Positions 1 to 4,944 of a stretch of DNA of 12,033 nt are shown in pieces. Source of the stretch: Rhodoluna sp. (GTDB lineage: Bacteria; Actinomycetota; Actinomycetes; Actinomycetales; Microbacteriaceae); contig JALQVK010000166.1 in the NCBI GenBank assembly GCA_023260375.1, positions 1 through 12,033 of the forward strand, given 5' to 3'. The notes under the pieces were generated by a model, which saw only the letters and a list, made by a program, of their open reading frames with translations, had not been told where the DNA came from and did not search any database. The translations under genes were made by a program, and so were the position numbers. The stretch's first letter is position 1, and each line of letters begins with the position of its first letter.

Positions 1-405
1 CTGAAGGCTGGCCCGAAGACGGGGCACGAGATCGTTGCTGCATTGGCAGAGCTGAGCGCAAAGCCAACCGCAGGCAGTGTTTACCCTCTTTTGGAAAGCT
101 TGTTAGATGAAGGTTTGGTCAGCGTTGCTGTTAAGAAAGACCGAAAGGTTTACTCGATCTCTGAGGCTGGTTCCAAACTGCTGTCGAACACTCCAGAACC
201 AGAAGAGACACTGCATGAATCGCAAGAATCCACATGGGCGCCTAAGTGGGTCGATGTTCGAGGTGTCGTGCCTGTGGCGGCCGCTCGCCTTGCCAAGGTG
301 AGTCTGGAAGTTTCACAATATGGAACCAAGGAGCAACAGGAGCAGGCCGCTGAGGCAATCGATGAAGCACGCCGCCGAATTCACGAAATCCTTTCTGAGA
401 AGTAA
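1..405 (+). CDS. PadR-family transcriptional regulator, 5' end missing (cut by window edge)
   Basis: The reading frame is open from base 1, so the gene starts outside the window; 134 residues are visible. PadR proteins are dimeric winged-helix regulators. The visible segment begins inside the DNA-binding domain: GPKTGHEIVAAL (4-15) matches the usual G-x-x-G-Y-x-I helix region. AGSVYPLLESLLDEGLV (24-40) is the characteristic recognition-helix pattern (P-GS-VYP-L--LE-EGLV). KDRKVYSISEAGSKLL (46-61) is the wing, normally R-x-Y-x-L-T-x-x-G. A Pro/Glu-rich linker (about 65-80) leads to two predicted helices (about 90-106 and 110-133) that would form the dimerisation part. The TTG at base 43 is not a convincing start because the conserved domain continues upstream of it. 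The stop is two bases before the AarF-like gene, so the two are almost certainly cotranscribed. Target and ligand cannot be read from the sequence. Confidence 0.85.
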   Translation: MKAGPKTGHEIVAALAELSAKPTAGSVYPLLESLLDEGLVSVAVKKDRKVYSISEAGSKLLSNTPEPEETLHESQESTWAPKWVDVRGVVPVAAARLAKVSLEVSQYGTKEQQEQAAEAIDEARRRIHEILSEK

Positions 406-407
406 TT

Positions 408-2054
408 TTGAAGGCACGTTATCGTCGCATTCTGCGCTTCGCAGCTCTCGCACTTTTACAAACCTGGTGGTTTGAACTAGCTCTGCCAAAGTTTGGTTTA
501 AAGCGATTCGTTGCCAGGGGCCGGCTAAACCGTTTCAAGAAACTGGCTCGCAAGTTTGGTGTGCTGGCGCTCGATCTGGGTGGACTCATCATCAAGGCTG
601 GGCAGTTTGCTTCATCGCGTTTGGATGTGCTGCCTGAGGCAATCACGTCAGAACTTGAATCACTGCAAGATGAGGTTAGCCCGGTACCGTTCGAAAGAAT
701 TCGACCACAGCTTGAAAGTGAACTGGGCTTGGGCCTAGACATCGCCTTCGCCTCATTTGACTCAACCCCAATCGCATCGGCTTCGCTCGGGCAGGTTTAT
801 CGCGCCGAGTTGTCGGAAAGCCTTGCCAGCGACTTGGGTGGTGCCAAGGTTGTGGTGAAGGCGCTTCGTCCGGGCATTGAAGAGATTGTCGAAGTTGACC
901 TAAAAGCCTTGCGCAAAGTTGGCCAGTGGCTTTCTCGAATAAAACTTGTTTCCCGCAGAACTGACGCTCCAGCCCTCGTTGAAGAATTTGCCACGGTCAG
1001 CCTTCAAGAAATCGACTACTTCCATGAAGCCGGAAACCTAGAACGTTTCAAACTGAACCACCAGCGAGAAGCTCGCGTTGATTCCCCAGTAGTCATTTGG
1101 GAGCGAACGGGCAAGCGAGTGCTCACTCTTAGCGACGTTTCAGCAATCAAAATCAGCGACGTTGATGCGCTCTTGGCGGCGGGCATAAACCCAAATGCCG
1201 TGGCATCCGAATTGGCCCGCAACACTTTCGAGCAAATCTTCACTTTTGGGTATTTTCACGCTGACCCACACCCCGGAAACATCTTCGTTTCGAAGGTTGG
1301 TGAAAACGACTTCAAAATCACGTACATCGACTTTGGAATGATGGGTGAAATCAACGACGAACTGCGTGGTGGTCTTCAGCGATTCATTATCGCCCTAGTT
1401 TCTCGAGATGCCAGAGCCTGCGTAGTCTCAATGCAAAAACTTGGAGTTTTGCTTCCTTCTGCGGATACGGTTGAACTTGAGCGAGCAATCATCGCGCTGT
1501 TCGAGCGTTTTGGTGGGGTTGGCGTTGCCGAGCTCACGCAAACCGACCCAGAAGAGTTCAAGCAATTAGCACTCCAGTTCAGCGACCTACTGCGCACTCT
1601 CCCTTTTCAACTACCGGAAGACTTCCTCTTGCTTTTCAGGTCGATTTCACTACTTTCGGGAGTTACCAGTGCGCTCAACAGAGACTTCAACATGTGGGAT
1701 GCCGTTGACCCATTCGCTCGCACTCTGCTCAACGGTGGGGGAAACAACACCATCAAGGCAATTGGACGCGAGGCGCTGTCTTTTGCAACAACTGTGGCTG
1801 GTCTGCCTGCTCGCATGGACTCTGTCCTCACGCGAATCGACCAGGGTTTAGTCTCCGTCCGTTTGCCGGAGGTGGAAAAAGTTGTTCGCCGGCTCAACGG
1901 GACAACTCAGCGAATTTCCGTTTCGATCTTGGCTGCTGCGATTTTCATCGGTGGAGTTTTCCTACGAATAAACGGAGATGAGCTCGGAAACTGGTTGCTC
2001 TTTGGAAGCATCCCGTTGGCGCTTTATGCTGTTGGAATCTTCCGCCTACCTTAG
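408..2054 (+). CDS. AarF/UbiB/ABC1-family atypical kinase-like membrane protein
   Basis: A 548-residue protein of usual family length. The family landmarks appear in order: KAGQ (63-66, the KxGQ motif that folds over the active site), the Ala-rich loop ASASLGQVYRAE (123-134), the ATP-site lysine in VVVKALRPG (K151), the ExD-type stretch EIDYFHEAGN (201-210), the catalytic loop HADPHPGN (284-291) and the metal-binding DFG (308-310). The C-terminus carries two likely membrane helices (about 504-520 and 528-546), the usual tail anchor. UbiB/COQ8 relatives are ATPases that support quinone biosynthesis; actinobacteria generally use menaquinone, so the role here is unclear and I give no symbol. The start is TTG, supported by GAGAAG (397-402) five bases upstream, inside the end of the PadR gene, which implies translational coupling. 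The stop lies three bases from the convergent MFS gene. Confidence 0.93.
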   Translation: MKARYRRILRFAALALLQTWWFELALPKFGLKRFVARGRLNRFKKLARKFGVLALDLGGLIIKAGQFASSRLDVLPEAITSELESLQDEVSPVPFERIRPQLESELGLGLDIAFASFDSTPIASASLGQVYRAELSESLASDLGGAKVVVKALRPGIEEIVEVDLKALRKVGQWLSRIKLVSRRTDAPALVEEFATVSLQEIDYFHEAGNLERFKLNHQREARVDSPVVIWERTGKRVLTLSDVSAIKISDVDALLAAGINPNAVASELARNTFEQIFTFGYFHADPHPGNIFVSKVGENDFKITYIDFGMMGEINDELRGGLQRFIIALVSRDARACVVSMQKLGVLLPSADTVELERAIIALFERFGGVGVAELTQTDPEEFKQLALQFSDLLRTLPFQLPEDFLLLFRSISLLSGVTSALNRDFNMWDAVDPFARTLLNGGGNNTIKAIGREALSFATTVAGLPARMDSVLTRIDQGLVSVRLPEVEKVVRRLNGTTQRISVSILAAAIFIGGVFLRINGDELGNWLLFGSIPLALYAVGIFRLP

Positions 2055-2057
2055 TTT

Positions 2058-3242
2058 CTAGTGGACGACGCCTTTTTCGTTACGCATGGCGTAGAGCCCT
2101 AGAACCACGGCTATAACGATCAGGATGCTCATGAAGGTGGTCACACCACTCATGGTCAATCCGAAAATTGCTCCGGTCAGAGGAGCTGCAATGGCGCCTC
2201 CAATTGAGTTCGAAAAACCTAACAAACCAGCAGCGGTTCCAGCACGTTCTCCGTGAGCCTGCATTGCCAGACCCATAATGTTCGCCATGCAAAACCCCAT
2301 GGACGAAATGGACAGTGCAAATCCGATTACCGCAACAAATATGTTGTGAAAATTCAAAACATTCATGACTGTGAAGTAGATGGCAGCCGCAGCCGCTTGA
2401 CTCAACCCGTATCTTAGAAGTTTCAGGCTTGAAAACTTCTTGAGCAAGACACGGTTGATTGAGTTTGCCGAGAACATGACAATCGTGACGCAGGCGAAGG
2501 CATAGGTGTATTCGGTGGCCGTGAGGTTGAATTGTTTTTCAAAAACAAATGGTGCTCCCGCGATGAAAACACAAACCTGACCGAACAGTAACCCTGCGGT
2601 TAGGGCAAGTGCCACGAACCTGCCATCTCGGAGAACAATTCCCCAAGACTTGAAGGTATTGCTGAAGCCCAACTTGCTTCGCTTTTCAACTGGCAGACTT
2701 TCTGGCATTGCGAAAAGCGCCATACCCAGCACCCCAGCGCCCATGAAACTGAGGAAAATGAAAACGATGTGCCAGTCGCCAATCAGCAGTAACTGACCAC
2801 CTACTAGCGGAGCTAACACCGGAGCCAGGCTCGAGATGGCAGCTTGAGTTGAATAGAGTCGGGAAGCATTTCCACCAGCGGCGATATCTCGGATGAACGC
2901 GTTGTTGATCACAAAGCCACCGGCTGCTGCAAATCCGAGGATGAACCGAGAAACGATCATCCAGGTGACATCGGTTGCGAGTAAACAGGCAACCGACGAC
3001 AGAATGAAAACGGACAGTGCAATTATGAGTGGACGACGGCGTCCGAGTGCGTCGATCAGCGGTCCTACGAATAGCTGACCCGCAGCCATTCCGAGCAAAC
3101 TCGCCGTGATTGTGAGTTGCACCATGGTGTTGCTGGTGTGCATGAAGATTGCCAAGGCCGGAAGCGCCGGCAGGTAGGTATCGAATTGAAAGGGGCCGAG
3201 CGATGCGATGAGTGCGAGAGTCGCTGTTTGCCTTTTCTTCAT
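2058..3242 (-). CDS. MFS transporter, Bcr/CflA-like (DHA1) drug or metabolite exporter
   Basis: A 394-residue, strongly hydrophobic protein with a 12-helix major facilitator pattern. Bcr/CflA-type features are FDTYLPALPAL in helix 1 (acidic D21), AAGQLFVGPLIDALGRRRPL (53-72), which contains MFS motif A between helices 2 and 3, a conserved Arg in helix 4 (R99, VSRFILG), and the Pro-rich APVLAPLVGG motif in helix 5. Family members export drugs or small metabolites by proton antiport; the substrate cannot be told from sequence. The ATG is the first possible start because the codon before it is TAA, and no good Shine-Dalgarno precedes it. A -10 box (TAGCAT) seven bases upstream suggests a nearly leaderless message. 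It lies 38 bases downstream of the DUF3817 gene on the same strand. That gap holds an inverted repeat shared with the beta-glucosidase promoter, suggesting its own regulated promoter and possibly a sugar-related cargo. Confidence 0.9.
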   Translation of the reverse strand: MKKRQTATLALIASLGPFQFDTYLPALPALAIFMHTSNTMVQLTITASLLGMAAGQLFVGPLIDALGRRRPLIIALSVFILSSVACLLATDVTWMIVSRFILGFAAAGGFVINNAFIRDIAAGGNASRLYSTQAAISSLAPVLAPLVGGQLLLIGDWHIVFIFLSFMGAGVLGMALFAMPESLPVEKRSKLGFSNTFKSWGIVLRDGRFVALALTAGLLFGQVCVFIAGAPFVFEKQFNLTATEYTYAFACVTIVMFSANSINRVLLKKFSSLKLLRYGLSQAAAAAIYFTVMNVLNFHNIFVAVIGFALSISSMGFCMANIMGLAMQAHGERAGTAAGLLGFSNSIGGAIAAPLTGAIFGLTMSGVTTFMSILIVIAVVLGLYAMRNEKGVVH

Positions 3243-3249
3243 TTAGCCA

Positions 3250-3255
3250 ATGCTA
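3250..3255 (-). promoter_or_regulatory. Candidate -10 box (TAGCAT) of the MFS gene
   Basis: Read on the minus strand, TAGCAT fits TANNNT and lies seven bases before the MFS ATG, so transcription would begin at or beside the start codon. No TTGACA-like -35 is visible; the region where it would lie is occupied by the inverted repeat at 3262-3279. This is a pattern-based call without start-site data. Confidence 0.4.
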
Positions 3256-3261
3256 CGTGAC

Positions 3262-3279
3262 ACCAATCAAATGAATGGT
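3262..3279. promoter_or_regulatory. Candidate operator upstream of the MFS gene (shared with GH3 gene)
   Basis: The plus strand reads ACCAATCAAATGAATGGT, an 18-base imperfect palindrome with half-site ACCAWTCA around a two-base centre. On the minus strand the core CCATTCATTTGATTGG differs at one base of 16 from the site at 4896-4911 upstream of the beta-glucosidase. It ends six bases upstream of the MFS -10 box (TAGCAT, 3250-3255), where a bound repressor would block RNA polymerase. Length and symmetry suit a TetR-family dimer, and a TetR gene lies between the two sites. The binding protein is inferred. Confidence 0.6.
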
Positions 3280-3280
3280 C

Positions 3281-3769
3281 CTAGTCTTGCTTCGGCCAGC
3301 CACCCGGTGGGCCAACAATTAGCAGAGTTGCAAATATTGCGACTACCACCAGGACGAGCGCGGCCGCCAAAAGCTGTGGACGATTAATGAACCAACGGTA
3401 AAGACCATCGAACCAGTGATCATCTTTTGCAAGGCCTGAGTGTTCGGTTCTCCAGTCACCTACCAGCTGCCCCGCTTTGTCTACTCGAAGTTCGAATGGG
3501 ATTGTTGCGTAAGGAACTATTGCCAGCGCCGTTCCAGCCACAATTTTCCAAAAACTCCATCGTTGATTCACTCCAACTAAGGCTGCAATGACTCCGTAAC
3601 CGAGGAATACCGCACCGTGAATTCCACCAATGGTCGTGACTACAGGTTGGGGCCATCCCCAGAATTGCTTGCCAACTAAACCTGAAATGAGCAGCGTCCA
3701 AGTAACACCCTCGGCGAAGGCAAAGGTTCGGAAAAGTTTGCGTGGTGTGTATTTTGTGGTTTTCCCCAT
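3281..3769 (-). CDS. DUF3817 integral membrane protein
   Basis: A 162-residue protein matching the DUF3817 pattern common in actinobacteria: LFRTFAFAEGVTWTLLISGL (12-31, first helix with the family's conserved E20), GGIHGAVFLGYG (48-59, conserved HG), a third helix (about 72-92) ending in IPFE, and a C-terminal helix (about 132-153) after a polar segment. Four membrane helices are likely. The function of the family is not established. The ATG lacks a Shine-Dalgarno, but GATAAT (minus strand, 3784-3779) lies nine bases upstream, suggesting a very short or absent leader. It is first in a leftward pair with the MFS gene, although that gene also appears to have its own promoter. Confidence 0.85.
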   Translation of the reverse strand: MGKTTKYTPRKLFRTFAFAEGVTWTLLISGLVGKQFWGWPQPVVTTIGGIHGAVFLGYGVIAALVGVNQRWSFWKIVAGTALAIVPYATIPFELRVDKAGQLVGDWRTEHSGLAKDDHWFDGLYRWFINRPQLLAAALVLVVVAIFATLLIVGPPGGWPKQD

Positions 3770-3775
3770 GATGAG

Positions 3776-3798
3776 CCAATTATCTCACGCATAATCGG
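3776..3798. promoter_or_regulatory. Compact divergent promoter (back-to-back -10 boxes)
   Basis: This 23-base inverted repeat has arms CCAATTAT (3776-3783) and ATAATCGG (3791-3798), matching at 7 of 8 positions. Each arm contains a -10-like box: GATAAT on the minus strand (3784-3779) facing DUF3817, and CATAAT on the plus strand (3790-3795) facing the unrecognised gene at 3821. Only five bases separate them, so two polymerases could not occupy the site at once. The predicted plus start near 3802 leaves a leader of about 19 bases containing GGAG before TTG 3821. Promoter calls are from pattern only. Confidence 0.5.
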
Positions 3799-3820
3799 TT
3801 TGGGGAGAGATGGAGCGAAC

Positions 3821-4282
3821 TTGAGTTACAAGGTCGATTTTGTGAACGTGTCCACGCAAGGACTCGAGAGTTCCCCGTTCGTGAACCAACTGGCTGGGCT
3901 TCGAGCCAATGAGGCACGGTACTTCCACAACAAATACAAGGCTGACTTCATCGTTCGTCCAGCAGCCGAAGCCAAAGACCTTGTCGATTACGTTGCAAAG
4001 GTTCTAACCGAGCGCGATATCCTCATCGCGTCCAAGCCGCTAGAGGCCACCGAATTACTGGTCGACGGCATTCGTTGGACCTACGTTTTTTATGAGAGTG
4101 GCCTAGCAATCAACGTTCTCTACACGATGGCAGACGCCAAGAAACGGGCGGTCGGTTTCAAGCTTTCGATGGACATGCCGATTCCAGATGAACTTGCGTC
4201 TAAATTTAAGTTTGCTCGCCAAAAGTCAAAACTTGCTGGCGAGATTCGCGGAAGCTTTTTTGTTATCAAGGGTGAGTACTAG
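3821..4282 (+). CDS. Unrecognised 153-residue protein, cotranscribed with a TetR regulator
   Basis: I do not recognise a family. The protein has no signal peptide or membrane segment and looks like a soluble alpha/beta fold. An N-terminal strand (SYKVDFVNV) is followed by a polar segment with aromatic and His residues (ARYFHNKYKADF, 32-43), a helix (about 49-65), then alternating strands including RWTYVFYE and LAINVLYTM (85-103), VGFKLSMDMP (111-120) and a final strand GSFFVIK (144-150). I chose TTG 3821 because GGAG (3812-3815) lies five bases upstream and because the -10 box at 3790-3795 would start transcription near 3802. An upstream TTG at 3800 would add seven residues but lies at or before that predicted start. 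The stop is eight bases before the TetR gene, so the two form an operon; it could be a cofactor or a sensor linked to that regulator, but nothing proves it. Confidence 0.72.
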   Translation: MSYKVDFVNVSTQGLESSPFVNQLAGLRANEARYFHNKYKADFIVRPAAEAKDLVDYVAKVLTERDILIASKPLEATELLVDGIRWTYVFYESGLAINVLYTMADAKKRAVGFKLSMDMPIPDELASKFKFARQKSKLAGEIRGSFFVIKGEY

Positions 4283-4290
4283 GGGATCTG

Positions 4291-4881
4291 ATGACCGATT
4301 CAAAACTTCGTGGGCAATACGCCAAGGGTGAAGCTAGACGCGAGGAAATTCTGGACCGCGCGGTTGAGGCTTTCGGCAAGTTCGGTTACCACGCAACTTC
4401 GATGCGTGAGATTGCTAAGGTTTGTGGTCTCAGTCAGGCTGGCTTATTGCACTACTACCCCAATAAAGAAGCGCTCTTGCTTGCCCTAGTGGATCGCCGT
4501 GAACAGAACCAGGCTCACGAAATCACCAAAGACATCGCTCTCTGGGTGGATGGCATTTTGAAACAAGAGGCCGCCAACGAAAAAGAGAAGGCTCTGACCC
4601 AACTTTGGGCAAACCTGGTGGGCGAGGCTACCGACCCCGCTTTTCCAGCTCACTCTTACTTCGTTAAGCGCTATTCGCGCACCAGAAAAGACATGGCTCA
4701 ACAAATTGCCGGAATTAGCGGCCATCAACAACCGACCGAAGAGGATCAAGTCAAGGCTGCAATTTTGGTGGCCTTGTGGGACGGCCTGCAAACCCAGTGG
4801 CTTTTAGATCCGAAGTTCGACATGAAGCGTTATTTCGAATATGGATTGACCATGTTGACCCGTTATTCGCAATTTAAGTAA
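4291..4881 (+). CDS. TetR/AcrR-family transcriptional regulator
   Basis: A 196-residue protein of standard TetR length. The N-terminal DNA-binding domain is textbook: RREEILDRAVEAFGKFGYHATSM, then the helix-turn-helix MREIAKVCGLSQAGLLHYYPNK (about 38-59) and EALLLALVDRRE. The C-terminal helical ligand and dimerisation domain (about 75-196) is divergent, as usual, so the inducer cannot be read. The start ATG has AGGGGAT (4281-4287) three bases upstream, overlapping the stop of the preceding gene. The stop is 63 bases before the GH3 beta-glucosidase. The inverted repeats at 4896-4911 and 3262-3279 flank this gene's neighbourhood and are the best candidate binding sites, so I infer that it represses the beta-glucosidase and the MFS exporter. 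Direct autoregulation is not evident, because no copy of the motif lies at 3770-3820. Confidence 0.9.
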   Translation: MTDSKLRGQYAKGEARREEILDRAVEAFGKFGYHATSMREIAKVCGLSQAGLLHYYPNKEALLLALVDRREQNQAHEITKDIALWVDGILKQEAANEKEKALTQLWANLVGEATDPAFPAHSYFVKRYSRTRKDMAQQIAGISGHQQPTEEDQVKAAILVALWDGLQTQWLLDPKFDMKRYFEYGLTMLTRYSQFK

Positions 4882-4894
4882 CAAATCTATAAAA

Positions 4895-4911
4895 ACCATT
4901 CAGTTGATTGG
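4895..4911. promoter_or_regulatory. Candidate operator upstream of the GH3 beta-glucosidase
   Basis: The sequence is ACCATTCAGTTGATTGG. The core CCATTCA-GT-TGATTGG (4896-4911) is a two-fold symmetric site with one mismatch between the half-sites, and it matches the MFS upstream site at 15 of 16 bases (16 of 17 including the leading A). It ends 21 bases upstream of the -10 box at 4933-4938, covering the -35 region. It follows the TetR gene by only 13 bases, which suggests local control by that protein. Confidence 0.6.
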
Positions 4912-4932
4912 ATTTGTCTGTTTGGTTCTTGC

Positions 4933-4938
4933 TAAATT
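4933..4938 (+). promoter_or_regulatory. Candidate -10 box (TAAATT) for the GH3 gene
   Basis: TAAATT fits TANNNT and ends six bases before the ATG at 4945. No Shine-Dalgarno is present between them. This arrangement predicts a leaderless message starting at the ATG. TTGGAT (4908-4913) could be a weak -35 at a long 19-base spacing, overlapping the operator. Confidence 0.45.
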
Positions 4939-4944
4939 TTCTGC

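Noticed and set aside
419..742. Minus-strand open frame opposite the AarF gene
   Set aside because: Low-complexity Ser/Arg-rich shadow of a gene with all family motifs on the plus strand.
2081..2093. TACGC-ATG-GCGTA hairpin near the AarF/MFS junction as a terminator
   Set aside because: Only five base pairs, no T tract, and lies within the MFS coding sequence.
3800..3820. TTG at 3800 as start of the unrecognised gene
   Set aside because: No ribosome-binding site precedes it and it lies at or before the transcription start predicted from the -10 box at 3790-3795; TTG 3821 has GGAG at good spacing.
4881..4917. Inverted repeat ACAAATC (4881-4887) and GATTTGT (4911-4917) around the GH3 upstream region
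   Set aside because: Seven-base arms with a 23-base spacer, A/T-rich and absent from the MFS promoter; the inner CCATTCA/TGATTGG site explains the region better.
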